Source: Epiperipatus broadwayi (Eukaryota > Onychophora > Udeonychophora > Euonychophora > Peripatidae). Taken from it: a DNA stretch of 64,000 bases. The notes under the pieces are model-generated. The model was not told the origin of the DNA. It saw only the letters and a list, made by a program, of their open reading frames with translations, and did not search any database. The translations under genes were made by a program, and so were the position numbers. Positions 12,204-23,257 of the stretch are shown here, one piece after another; the stretch's first letter is position 1, and each line of letters begins with the position of its first letter. The stretch covers positions 1,364,001 to 1,428,000 of the forward strand of contig JAQFVV010012531.1 in the NCBI GenBank assembly GCA_028023455.1, in the 5' to 3' direction.

Positions 12204-12513
12204 AGATATAATAAACACCTCCATACTTCCCCATTCTTTTTAAATTCACTTAAATAAAAATGTAATAAAAGACACATGACCAACAAGATGCATTTCGTGC
12301 TGACCCAGCACTCATCAGTTGGCCCAGGTCACTATTTCTCGTATATATCTTTATTATATGAAAAGTATTTATCTAGAGTAGATTGTTAATTTTCATTTAC
12401 CATAAACCTCGGTTAAAGATTAATATATCTTATTTTTTATTTTGTCTTTTATTATATCTTTATTTAAGTGAATTTAAAAACAATGGGGAAGTATGGACGT
12501 GTTTATTATATCT
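12204..12513. repeat. Long hairpin with 72-bp arms enclosing a hammerhead
   Basis: The arm at 12,204-12,276 is nearly the exact reverse complement of 12,443-12,513 (blocks 'aataaacac', 'ccatacttccccatt', 'aaattcacttaaata'). The enclosed loop of about 165 bases starts directly with the hammerhead motif at 12,277-12,331. Low divergence between arms suggests a recent palindromic insertion or a functional fold. Confidence 0.75.
12277..12331 (-). ncRNA. Type I hammerhead ribozyme candidate, family A
   Basis: Read on the minus strand. Stem I 5' arm is UGACC, five unpaired bases, CAA. The core CUGAUGA is the complement of 12,312-12,318. Stem II is GUGCUG / CAGCAC with a GGU loop (12,297-12,311). 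GAAA is the complement of 12,293-12,296. Then UGCA, UC, and the stem I 3' arm UUG, two unpaired bases, GGUCA. Every invariant core base is present and both stem I helices pair perfectly. The predicted cleavage is after the C complementary to 12,287. Stem III (UGCA) is self-complementary with no loop, so a monomer should cleave poorly and a dimer well, as known for small hammerhead variants linked to Penelope-like elements. Activity is inferred. Confidence 0.75.
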
Positions 12514-12744
12514 GTATGATATTACACATAGGGAAGAGAAAGGTTAATAACTCCGTGTGTGTAAAATAAAATAAATAATCAGATATATTAATGTTTAACT
12601 GCGGATTAAAGTTTATATCTGTTCTAGAAATAATCTCTAGTTGCGAAAATGATTAGTAATAATCATTATAGTATTTATCTGAAATAGGTGGCGTCAAAGT
12701 TGTGAGTGGAGGAAGTTTGACAATGGTAAATGAAAATTAACAAT
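12382..12744. repeat. 22-bp perfect inverted repeat pair
   Basis: Positions 12,382-12,403 and 12,723-12,744 are exact reverse complements (ATTGTTAATTTTCATTTACC plus two bases). They overlap the hairpin at 12,204-12,513, so the region is a nest of overlapping palindromes. The spacer between 12,520 and 12,720 holds no recognised gene. Confidence 0.7.
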
Positions 12745-12825
12745 TTAATGTTCTAAGGTTGTTAAAAATAAATCGTTCTTCGTCCTTTGAATATATTAAA
12801 GGTGATTACAAAACATTTAGTCCGT

Positions 12826-12966
12826 ACATAAATTAAAACAATAGACAATATTCACGTATAATTTAAAAACCAAGTGAAAACAGAACCCAAAGATAGAATG
12901 ATACCGTTCTATCTTTTCATTGGTTTTTGACTCTAGTAATTCAATGGGTGGTAGTTACTTCCGCTT
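12826..12966. repeat. Foldback element M1, second copy, inverted
   Basis: Reverse complement of the 11,890-12,060 segment with moderate divergence; shared blocks are 'tgaatattgtctattg', 'caaaaaccaatgaaa' and the 'atctttggg' block. It has a distinct terminal block 'gggtggtagttact'. Together with M1 it frames the hammerhead hairpin. Confidence 0.6.
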
Positions 12967-13810
12967 TACAATTACAAATATTTAGAAGTTAAGATTATAT
13001 ATTTACTATTAAAACACATTGTTGTAAGTGCTTGCTAAAAAAATAACACTTAGAATTTATTTAATACTGTGGGTATATTGGTAGAATACTATTAATCTGA
13101 ATATTATTAATCAAATAAAATTCCAAAAGTGATTTTTATTTTTTTACAAGAAATTAATTACTTTGTATATACAAACAAAATTTGACAAAAAAAAAAATGC
13201 AATAAATACCTAAAAAATGAATAAGCCTAGCTAGTGTCAGATGTCTTCTTTTCTTTTTTTTAAACTTGAGTTTGGGCTTACAATAAGGAAATAAAAAATC
13301 TGTTCCTGTAATTTGCAAAATTTACAAATCTAAAAAAATCCTGGAGCCCGAGAATATAGATTAATGGTATTTTTCATGATCAGAAATGCCCATTTGTAAT
13401 ACATTCAAAGTGAATATGAATTTATAATCATAAATCAATCTCCACCTTAAAAAATTAAGATTAATCTTTTTCCATTATATATGCATTTCAAGTGCAAACC
13501 ACTATCTTCAGGTATATCAAGGCTTTGAAGACACGATAAATCTCTGACTAATATTAAGGTAGTAATTGTGCTTGAAGTATATGTCTAATCAGTGGATTCA
13601 AGTATTATAATTTTACATTTACTTTGAGTGCACTATAAACTAGCTATTCTGATTGGTTACACGAATATGAAATGTAGATATTGTTTATTGTAAATATAGA
13701 AAATTTTCATTCATTTTATAGCTGAAAATAGTATTATACTGAAGCAGTCAATCTTAGCCCAAGATTTAGCTTCATGGTTCTATCTACTAACCTATATTTA
13801 AATCCTACGT
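12967..13810. other. AT-rich sequence, no gene recognised
   Basis: No supported feature. Confidence 0.5.
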
Positions 13811-15190
13811 CCTATCCCACTCCTTTAGTGTTGTAACGGTCAGAAAACGTGTGACTCGTAAACATAGTGCAGAATTCGACCACCATACAGAACAGCAGCA
13901 CCATCGAGTAGCGAAGCCACCCGTGGTACTGAGTTCGAACATAGTTTATCGGTTCCACAATACAATCCACGAAACAATGCATCTGATGCAACATTAGTAA
14001 ATATTTCCTTTTAGGCATGGTGGTCAGGGATATGCAAGAGACTCATGATTTTATTCTCGAGTTAGCCAATAATCAAACTAATATTAATTAAACATTCATA
14101 TTTACATAATCGAGGAAATATATAGAATGGGTATCGAATAAATGAAACGTAACTGCAGACATATAGTTTAAAATTATTTATTAATACATTTTAATAAAAT
14201 CATTGACTAATAATATTTTATGGACTAACAGCTTCCGTAGCAGGATTTGTGACATGATTATATTTTAAAGAATACATTTATTTATTTGTTTACAAAAGGA
14301 ATTATTTATTTGAGGGCGTAATCTAGCTACCTAAAATTCTCGAGTAAGTATTTCTAATGCATGCCTGGAGGGATTTATACCTTTGCAATGCAAGAGTCTA
14401 AAGTATGGGTTATAAGAGTAATGGCAGACATATATTTATTTAATTAAAATATTTATTTATAACTAAGGGCAAACGTTTATTTGAGAGTGATTTATGAAGA
14501 TAATGCAGAGGCGGAATGATATATAAAATAATAAAATTAAGTAAAGGAACACGTGGTACACTTTAGAAAGGCGATATGGAATGGCAGTATATTGAAACTG
14601 CAATGCCGCGAATGGGTTTATAAGAGTGTCAGGCTGGTCTCTGCCTCGGCCCGACGAAGTAAGGTGTCACATAAGCATAACCAGGGACAAGCGGTCCGTG
14701 TCGCAGTTTTGCCGGCTGGATGCATGACATGGTCAAGTCCTATGGGAGCACCCATTATGCCCGCTTGTGTAGGACGACTGGGGTTAATTTCAACCCTGAA
14801 GAATCCGGAAATTTCATGGCGGAATGGGTCATCGTGTCTCTACAACGTAACACATGTATACTGTATAAACGATTATGATGAGGTTTAAATAGATTTCTGA
14901 CTCGGCCCTACATTACCAACATTTACTCAAGAACTCTGGCGACTCTCAAAGAAATGTGATTTTCTAGAATTATTCATTAGATTTAATAAATACAAAACAT
15001 ATATAAACTGGGAGTTATTACAACTAATATGCCAGCCATTTGCGAAGTAGTAGACCCTGCATTACAATAAATGATGCACTGAATGCGTGTCGATTTATAT
15101 GAAAGTGAAGTTATTAAGGAAATAAGAATGTCAGGCTGGTCTCTGCCTCGGCCCGACGAAGTACATATTAATGAAAAGGTGACACGCATT
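13811..15190 (+). repeat. Repeat-like region with GC-rich islands, possibly LTR-derived
   Basis: Two islands (about 13,830-13,990 and 14,560-14,850) are near 50% G+C in an otherwise about 30% background. A 35-bp block ending 'cggcccgacgaagta' occurs at both 14,627-14,661 and 15,129-15,163, each followed (after an insertion in the second) by 'aggtg(t/a)cac'. The 111-codon open frame at 14,553-14,888 matches no domain I know and looks like translated non-coding repeat. A retrotransposon LTR or leader is possible (there is 'tgttgtaacg' at 13,831 and 'acgtaaca' near 14,844), but no primer-binding site, polypurine tract or pol gene supports it. Confidence 0.4.
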
Positions 15191-16620
15191 CACTGTTTCA
15201 AACGATCATAGATTTAAACTTTGAAAATTGAGATAATTATGAGCATGCAATAATTAAATAATAAATATAGATAAAATGTAGATTTTAAAAATACACACCC
15301 AAGATAGAATGAGGTAAGCTAGATTAGTAGAGAAATTTACACATTAAGTTAATTATTCAGTTTTAGTTATACATATGGTAGTTTTACATTTTATAATTTA
15401 GATAAGTAGTATGAAGAAGAGCTATAGCATATTATTAGAGTACTCTAGAGTTTGAACACAGACAGGTACCTGTTTTATAAGAAGTTTTCCGAGTCCATTG
15501 GTTAAGTAGCAAATAGTTCATGAGTGGCAATTCTTTCTTGTATTTAGACGTTTCATTTTACTGTCACAGCAACAGCAGCTTTCTCATTTATTTCAGGCAG
15601 CAGATCTTCATGGTTAATTTATGATGGGCAATGTAAAGTTCGGCATCCGATAGGCCATCTCCCGATGGAGAATAATCTAGGTGCTTTACTCGGTCATACC
15701 TTGGCAGGAACAAATTATTTTTATTATTTTGGATACTCTCAGTGATCGAGAGCAAAGCTAAAGTTTAAGTGAATGTCTCCAGCAAGTCTAAGATGGCCTC
15801 TTTTCTTTTATCTTGATCTTTCACATTTTTGTTAAGGTAATTTTAGGTTCTACTTAATCTGCCCTGAGGATAATCAATGCATTTTGTTGATTTTTAATTA
15901 AAGAAAGCTGCCGTTCTATTGTTTACATTTTACATTTACTAATTACATTTTGGGGAATTTTTCTTTAATTAATCTATTATCTATCACTGACCGATGCTTT
16001 TAAATTTCAAAGACAAAAAGGGAACATAAGATTATTTTAACTTTTAATTAAATATTACATCAGATTTTTTTAGAATTATTATTAAATGAAATTTAAACAA
16101 AGCAATAAATACGAACTTTATAATCCAAAATAAATGATTAAAATTATACAAAATTATATAACTAAAAGAAATCTAAATGATATTATTTTATCCCTATTTA
16201 TTGCCTTTAATTTGAGATCGAAATGTGTGCGTGTTTATGCTGAATTCTACATATATTTATACATTTTTAATATTGCTACACACACAATTCGATACCAAAA
16301 AGTTTAAATTTGGGCGAGATAGACCGGTCAGTGAGAGACGACAGAAAAAGGTGAAACTTAAGATTCGAATATGAATCTTACTGTTTCAGTGTGTATTATA
16401 TATATTTCATGTATATATTTCTGAGATGCGCGTCTAAAAATTATAAATTTTAACTTTTCAATAACATTTTTATTATTATTAATAGTAATTCTTTTTTATT
16501 AAAATACATAGGTGCGACTTATATACAGTATATATATTACAGGAGCAAATATATTAATAAAATATTGATTTTTAAAAATATTTTATTATACATCATTTTT
16601 AAAACTTTTTCTTTTTTTTT
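15191..16620. other. No gene recognised
   Basis: AT-rich. A moderately complex patch at about 15,590-15,800 has no open frame or tRNA-like boxes that I can support. Confidence 0.5.
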
Positions 16621-16716
16621 AAGTGTCATAGTATCGGCCGGGACATGAACCCGCAACCCGGGCAACTGCCTGCAAGTGCAAGGCAGTCATGCTGACCTCT
16701 CGACCACCAATGCTTG
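16621..16716 (-). mobile_element. Short tRNA-derived SINE, subfamily 2
   Basis: Minus-strand copy of the same tRNA-derived family. A-box-like 'tggtcgagaggtca' and B-box-like 'ggttcatgtcc' are kept, and the tail is TATGACACTT followed by A residues. The segment between the boxes ('actgccttgcacttgcag') matches the copy at 27,461 and differs from those at 7,207 and 20,830, so two subfamilies exist. The target-site duplication is obscured by T-rich flanks. Confidence 0.75.
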
Positions 16717-18665
16717 TTTTTTCTATTAAATTGTATATTTTGTAAAATCCAAAATGGAAGATGCAACGTTAATTGTCCAAAAATAATTAAAGGGTTGGAA
16801 ACACAATACTGTTTTAATCTTGGGAAGGAATTTTAATTAAAGTTTTTACTGAAAATAAAATAGGGAGTGGGTTTGAATTTAGGTTGGTCTCTGACCTAAA
16901 TCTCGGGCTTGACTGGGTTTGGAGTACTTTTTTTTTAGTTCCAGCTCATGTTAGATGGATCAACATGTTTTGACCAGTACAATACATAGCTTTTTATTAG
17001 AAAGAATTGTTTATTTGGGAAGTATTTGAAAAATATTATTTTAAAGTTTCATACATATAAAATATTAATGTCAATATTATTTCCCTTATTTATATCTAGA
17101 GGATAAGCTGGAATATTTCATTTTTAGTTTAATAGATATTATACAAATGAAAATATTGTTGTTGATGATGTGATATCAGTTTCCAATCCAGTTTTTAATT
17201 AGTTGTTTGTTTAGTTATATTATATCTGAGTTCTAAATAAAAATATACCAGATTTCATTAAATTTTCTATGTGTGAGTGTGTGTACACGTATAAAAATGA
17301 AAGGAGAAAGAGAGGTGAGTGAAAAGAAATGAAATGAATAGATGAATAAATAGTAGACAAAAAGAATAATCAAATGGTGCAACTTGTTAAACAAAAATTC
17401 TAATTTAATTCCCAAAAGTAAACCAAAAAAAATAGTAATATAAATCTAAAACTGAATATATAAATGAATTAAACTAGGGTCACTTAGCTATAATAAAGTG
17501 ATCTAAGCTGATTAGATTTTTATAATCATAAATAATCATTGATACAATTAATAAATCTCAAAGATACTCCCAAGTATTATAAAAAGCTGTTATGTGGTAG
17601 TCATTCTGGATTTTTTAATATGATTCCAAACTGGAGTTTTTAGTTAGACAAAGACAAGTAAACACATGATATTTGATAGTCATTCTATAATTAATTGAAT
17701 TAATCACTCACTAAAATGAAAAAGTAAAACAGCTTTTAAATAATTAAATATGGGTGTGTCAAAGATCTCTCTAAAACCACCTCATAAAAAAACAATGAAG
17801 GCATTATTTACCAGGTTTATAAATTTTCGGATAACGGTTTTAATATTTTCAACCCCTATTTTATCCTTACTAGTTATTTATTTATTAAAATATTGCAAGT
17901 TAAAAGTATTAATTATGAGCCTGTTATCTAAAAAAAAATCCAATGTGTGACTAAAACCTAAAAAAAAGTTTCAAGTTTTAACTGATCAAAATTAAAATTC
18001 AGATTAGCATAACAAGTAGAAGAATAATTATTGCACCATGAAGCTTCTACAGTGATTAGTAAAAGGACATTTATAAGTTATGGTTAGATCAAAGTGCATT
18101 AACAATATGTTCCCCATAGTTCAAAGCATCAGTATCAAAGAGAATCAATGACTTCTCATTTACGGCTTGGGCAGGCGCAATAATTGGGATAAGTGTAGAG
18201 TGCTAGTTTCTGCTATTTGCTCAGCTGCATTTCGTCATGCGCGAACATGTCAAAATTATTTAATTAACAATATTTGCACCATATAATATAAAATCTATCC
18301 ACCTTATATCCCAAAAGTTCATTAAAATCATATGATTGATCAACTTTCTTGAATAAGAATCAGATACACTCATCTAATAAAATAGTTTGATTCTGAAGCT
18401 ATTAATTCGTTTAAAAGTTTTTTTAATATTAAAGGTTACTTGAAATGTTAGTTTGAATTGAGGAAAGTTATTTATAACATGTATATATGTGCATGTTGTT
18501 TTGTGTCACTTTTATTTTTTAAAGTCTGCCTTAGCCTGAAATATATATAAAAAAGTAGTGCATTTTAAATTTAATTTTGGCCAGTATTTAATTTTGAATG
18601 TACATATATATATATGATTTATTATGTCATATTATTATTACTATTTGCAGGATATTCCGTGTAGT
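16717..18665. other. AT-rich sequence, no gene recognised
   Basis: The 66-codon frame at 17,750-17,950 has a basic N-terminus and a hydrophobic centre but no recognisable homology, and sits in AT-rich sequence. I regard it as unsupported. Confidence 0.5.
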
Positions 18666-18730
18666 GAAAAAGCTAAATGCTGACGTTTCAGTACAATATC
18701 AAGTACCTTCCTCAGAGCGTCCTCTTTCTC
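18666..18730 (-). ncRNA. Hammerhead-like motif, family D
   Basis: Minus strand: GCU directly before CUGAGGA (complement of 18,709-18,715; position 7 may be any base). Then a 19-nt stem II segment with GUAC/GUAC pairing plus flanking A-U and G-C pairs around one bulged G, and GAAA (complement of 18,686-18,689). Then CG, UC, and AGC, which pairs with GCU as stem I; a distal helix GAAAGA/UUUUUC can close stem I after an internal loop. The one-pair stem III (C-G) is like minimal Penelope-associated hammerheads that act as dimers. The bulge in stem II weakens the case. No neighbouring RT is visible. Confidence 0.5.
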
Positions 18731-20813
18731 AAATATAACTAATATAGTGTTTCAAACTATGTATAAACAATGGAATGATAAATATTCCACACAGTTAACA
18801 TCAGTGCACTGACCTTTTTGTCAGTCTAATAAAAATAAAATGGCATTTAAGTCTGCTTTCTCATAAGTCATAAAGATAAAAATTTCTGATTAGTGATACT
18901 TTCAAGAGCAAAATTTAAACAAAACCCAAATACAAGGATAACCTCCTTAAATATGGTATTAAACTTCACAAGATAGAGTCAATTTCAATTCAATTTAAAA
19001 AAAAAAACTTTCATAATTAATGATCTAATATTAAATATATAATGATTAATAAATGCAAAACTTCAAAGCATATTTAAGCACTGGAAAAATAAACTTTCCA
19101 AGTGATGTTAATATCAATGTGGCCAATTTAGACAATCTGAGAAAAAAGATTGGGACACTGACATTAACAGAATTTTGAAAGTTTATTGTTTGTGTTTGGC
19201 AATCTGACAAAGAAGCTGATATATATATATGTGTGTAGAGATATTAACTTGTCTATCTCAATCCATAATTTATTTTATAAATGTAGTGATTGATAAATAT
19301 TTATTTTTTTATACAGAACAGTATTTATTATAATATATTTGGAAGTAAAACAATCTTTATCAATGTATTGATTGGCAAAGTATAAGTCAAATTCAGCTCT
19401 GATGAGTCTCATTAAGTTTATATATATATATATATGTGTGTGTGTGTATTATATAAGCACATATTGATAAAAGTCTGCACATATAATTAATTTTAATTCA
19501 ATTTTACTTATAGTTTTAAAAAAGATAAAGAAACTCTTTATTGTACTGTAACTAAAGTTATTTCAAATAAATCTGTTTAGAATTTACATTAATTAAATAA
19601 TAATCTATAAAACTTTTCTCAATTCTTTTGTATATTTTTTTATCAATTAAAACTCTTGGAAAATCAATTTTTTTTTAAAGCCTTGTTTCTGGTTTTGAAA
19701 ACGTTGGATTTCACTTAATTTAAGTGTCATTTATAAATATTTATTTAATTTAAAAAATCTGTAAACTGAATGAATAAATATAATTATTGGCTTATTTAAT
19801 ATGAGAATTGTTTAACAAGTAATTACTAGCTTTAATAATTAAGAAATTTGGTTAAGTGAATTGGTTTTTACTTAAGAAAAAAAAAGATAAATGAGTGGGT
19901 TTGTTTATTTAAAAAATTGGTAAATGAATGAGCTTGTTAATTAAGAAAAGTAATCGATATTAAAAAACTAGTCCAGAATTCTTCTGGGCAGCCTGTTTTT
20001 ATCTGTCATCGATGCTGCTTTTACTTGTGAGTGTTGCTTTTGCCTACTTAGCATGATGTATCCTGAATCTTTACCAGTAATCAAATTAATATCCATGAAT
20101 GGCTAGGCACTGAAAAATGAGTTTCACTTCATCATGTGGTGCATAATCATTAGATGATCAATGTTGCTTGCCGAATTTGATCCAATACTATGCCAACTAT
20201 CTTCACATATGCTATTCAACAGATGCACTTCTCAATATTAAAGAAAAAATTTAATGACAACTCTCTACAAGATTGAAAGTGGTAAATAAAAAGACTTGAC
20301 ATGTAAACCATAAGGACCTCTATTTGCAAACATATATACATATAAATAAAATTCAACTTTTCTGAAAAATCATATCTCTTCACCCTCTTTCCCCTTGGAC
20401 TTACTTTATGTTTTTATTTTTGAACTATTTTATAAGACATTTACTTATGTTACCAATAAGCCAGTGATATTTAATTTATATGATTTATGTATCTTTTATA
20501 TTAATTAATCTGTGTACTTATCTTTTTAATATTTATAACTTAATATTGACTTATTTTAGTGTTTAGATATGATAAAACTTTATTTTTTTTGTCAGTCAAT
20601 TTGATATCATGGTAGGTTGCAAGCACTATAATAGTTTGTTTTATTTTAAAAGTTTGAAACCAAAGAAATAGTTTGTTTCTTAAAATTAAATTTTGTTGTC
20701 CTACTGTAAAAAGTTTTAATTTAAAAAAGAAAAAAAAAATCACTTCAGTAATTGTTATTAAATTTCAATGTAGCTTTAGATCAATGTTGCTTTTAAAGAA
20801 AAGTTTTAAACAG
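18731..20813. other. AT-rich sequence, no gene recognised
   Basis: Contains a TA/GT dinucleotide tract at about 19,420-19,448. Otherwise nothing supported. Confidence 0.5.
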
Positions 20814-20829
20814 AAAAAAAGAAAGTTTT
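20814..20829. repeat. Target-site duplication, left, of SINE at 20,830
   Basis: AAAAAAAGAAAGTTTT at 20,814-20,829 recurs exactly at 20,931-20,946, bounding the SINE. Confidence 0.8.
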
Positions 20830-20930
20830 GTCAAGCATTGGTGGTCGAGAGGTCAGCGACGGCTGCTTTACCAGCAGTTGTCCTGGGTTAGCAGGTTCGC
20901 TTCCCGGCTGATGCTATGACACATGAGAAG
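20830..20930 (+). mobile_element. Short tRNA-derived SINE, subfamily 1
   Basis: About 101 bp. The tRNA-like body is at 20,835-20,914, closed by GCATTGG (20,835-20,841) pairing with CTGATGC (20,908-20,914). An A-box-like 'tggtcgagaggtca' is present, and the B box 'ggttcgcttcc' lies at 20,894-20,904. The tail is TATGACACATGAGAAG, directly followed by the downstream duplication, which begins with A residues. This copy has the best-preserved boxes and a 16-bp perfect target-site duplication, so it is probably the youngest. Such SINEs depend on a LINE RT; no shared LINE tail is visible here. Confidence 0.85.
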
Positions 20931-20946
20931 AAAAAAAGAAAGTTTT

Positions 20947-22363
20947 AAAAAAAAATATATTTTATCATTTTGATTTTATAGTTTAATGAGTAACTTTTGT
21001 GCATCTCTAGAGATTTTCAAAATCATTAATAGATGTGTGTAGTTAATGCAATGTGTACATAAATATGATCATTTCATAAACTGATTTAATTTGTTAGCAG
21101 TTTGTCTGGTTTATTCCATTTGCATCACATATATTTGAAATTAAAAGAATATATAGTGGTCCTGGGTATTTATCCGCAATACATGAATTTATTATATATT
21201 TTCTTGCCCCGTCCCCATGATATATATTATCCCTACTTGAGGTACTTACAGATAGTTGTGTTTTGCATCAGGTGGAGACATTTCTTCCCATGAACTTTTT
21301 TTTTTTGCTTTATAATATGAGTGATTAAAAGCTCAATTTATTGTCATTCTATTTTTTATTCGGGTATTGTCAAATGATCAGTATATAGGCTTAATTTTTC
21401 AATGGCCTTCATGTGTGAACATTTATGGTAGATTAAGGCTGCTTTCTTATTGTTCCTTTAATGCAAACAAATATATATCTGAACACATGTTGATAAAACA
21501 TAGACTAATTATCAAACTTCAGAGACAATCCAATATTATAAGTAAATTTTTGTGATATGTAATATTTAAAGCTACCAAGTATTAAATGCACTCCATGCAA
21601 ACATGGAAAGAATTCATTACCATTCAAATCTATTTGTAATTGAACTTTGCTGTATATTGTATTTGAACTCTGACATATATTTGAACTAATGTATTTGAAC
21701 TCTGATATATCTGAGCTCTATTATAATTGAACTGTAACTTTGTTTTGTTTAGTGTTAGATTTTTTTCAACATTTTGTTTACTGTTGTCTGCTTGACCAAT
21801 TGATTGCAAAGTAATCAAGTCACATATCATGTGACTTTTTAATAAGCTTGTATTACAAATGTTATATATTGAGCATGCCAATCTGAAAAGCTTGTTAAGG
21901 GCTATTGTCACACTCATTATATAACTACCAATTGATATTTGCAAAGAATCGCTGTTCTCCATAATATAGAGGCAATATTAAATGTCTGAATGATGGTACA
22001 GCTGTGGTAGGCATGGTATTATCCATCTGTCTTGTAATGATTACCTGCTTCTATTTGTAATAATAATCTTATATTTTTAAAAATTATTAATAATGCATAT
22101 ATCTTACTTTAATAATTCCTAAACTACATTTTGATTAAGTTAGGCAATACTATATATCTAGCATTTGAATATTAATTGAAAAGACCTAATTGAATCAAAG
22201 CATATCTTAGGAGCCATTAGTAAATATTTTTTCAACATCTGCAACTGTATCTATAAATGCAAATATGCATGTTTGTTGTAATTTCTAAATAATATTTTAA
22301 TACAAATATAATTTATATACCTGGATTTGAGATATAATATGGGGTATTTGTATATATACTTTG
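20947..22363. other. AT-rich sequence, no gene recognised
   Basis: The open frames near 21,102, 21,367 and 21,630-21,962 are unsupported; the last consists partly of a short imperfect repeat ('tatttgaactctga' twice near 21,660-21,705). Confidence 0.5.
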
Positions 22364-22426
22364 AAGCTCCTTTAAGCTATCCACGTTATCTCATACAACC
22401 GATACACATGACCATACACATGTGAA

Positions 22427-22497
22427 AAAGATAAATAATTTCCAATATACATATTTCATGCTTAACCAGCTCTCATCAGTTGATCCAGATCATCATC
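22427..22497 (-). ncRNA. Hammerhead-like motif, family B, copy 1
   Basis: Minus strand: CUGAUGA (complement of 22,473-22,479), a 15-nt stem II segment (degraded at its base), GAAA (complement of 22,454-22,457), UAUGUA (nearly self-complementary stem III), UA as the cleavage UH, then UUGG. CAA precedes the core. All conserved core bases are present; stem II pairing is weakened by a mismatch. The distal flanks 'gatgatgat' and 'attatttatc' can pair as the outer part of stem I. Confidence 0.55.
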
Positions 22498-22716
22498 TTC
22501 CACGCATTTAAATGAATGCCCTATACATGATGGATCAGTGACTTGAGCATGACAATAATATTGGCATCAGAAGGGATTTGGGCATTCCATCATTAGATTT
22601 TCAATGGTGTGAATGGCTGAAAAGTTGGAGAGTGAAGTAGATTGAAGCCTGTCCATTAAAGTTTGAAAATTTTCTATCATAATGTAAACTGAGCACTAAT
22701 TATATATGTATGTGGG

Positions 22717-22760
22717 AGATGATTATCTGGACCAATTGATGAGGGCTGGTTATTTTGTAT
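22717..22760 (+). ncRNA. Half of a family B hammerhead motif, decayed
   Basis: The 5' half is preserved: 'gatgattatctggaccaa' followed by UUGAUGA (first core base C changed to U) and 'gggctggtt'. The 3' half of stem II and GAAA are lost. Not expected to cleave. It marks the boundary of the first tandem unit. Confidence 0.45.
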
Positions 22761-22984
22761 TCTGCCCATCCCTCTTCTGTGTATTTAAATGAATAACGTT
22801 CTATACGTGAGAGGTTAGAGTGACTTAAAATCAACATATAATATTGGCATTAGAAGAGATTTAGGCATTCCATCATGGATAGCTGAAGAGTTGGAAGATG
22901 AAGTAGATTGAAGCCTATCCATTAAAGTTGGAAGATTTGCTATCTTTTATTAACCGAGCACTGATTATATATATGTGTATATGG

Positions 22985-23053
22985 GAGACTATGATCTGAA
23001 TCAACTGGTGAGTGCTTATTCAGCATGGAATACGGATACTGGAGATCATTTAT
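22985..23053 (+). ncRNA. Hammerhead-like motif, family B, copy 3
   Basis: Core CUGGUGA at 23,005-23,011 (one invariant A changed to G), stem II GUGCU...AGCAU, then GGAA in place of GAAA and 'tacggata'. The arms of stem I and the downstream block 'tttatcttttt' match other family members. Core changes suggest it is inactive. Confidence 0.45.
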
Positions 23054-23231
23054 CTTTTTCACATGTGCGTGGTCACGTGTATCGGTTCTATGAATAGCTG
23101 AAAGGAGCTTCAAACTCCGTGGTCAAATCCCCTATAATTAATTAATCAAGGGAATGTTAGACAGATATAATAAGTCTGCACCAGTCTTAGATTAAATAAA
23201 ACGAAAAATTTGATTTAACAAACTGATAATA

Positions 23232-23247
23232 TAAAGTATATAGCATA
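23232..23247. repeat. Target-site duplication, left, of Tx1-like copy 1
   Basis: TAAAGTATATAGCATA at 23,232-23,247 recurs exactly at 26,462-26,477. It fixes both ends of the retrotransposon insertion. Confidence 0.95.
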
Positions 23248-23257
23248 ATGGTAGACA

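Larger units (their letters stand above)
22364..23135. mobile_element. Retrozyme-like tandem array, family B, with inverted partial unit
   Basis: Two direct units start with the block 'atttaaatgaat' at 22,506 and 22,783 (period about 270-277 bp). Each runs through 'atattggcat', 'gcattccatcat', 'gattgaagcct' and 'gattatatat' to a hammerhead-like motif. The second unit is followed by 'tttatctttttcacatg' and 'gagcttcaaactcc'. The first 140 bases (22,364-22,505) carry the same hammerhead and 3' block inverted. One further unit lies at 55,118-55,495. There is no ORF. Direct repeats of a few hundred bases each carrying a hammerhead is the genomic form described for retrozymes; I infer membership from architecture. 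Confidence 0.65.

Noticed and set aside
13831-14850. Complete LTR of a Gypsy-type element
   Set aside because: No second copy, primer-binding site, polypurine tract or pol fragment is visible; kept only as a weak possibility.
14553-14888. 111-codon open frame in the GC-rich island
   Set aside because: Residue composition is that of translated non-coding repeat, no domain is recognised, and part of the sequence recurs at 15,129 outside any frame.
20835-20914. Functional tRNA gene with an 80-nt body
   Set aside because: It folds at the acceptor stem and has both boxes, but it is followed by a constant tail and flanked by a target-site duplication, and related copies exist, so it is a SINE.
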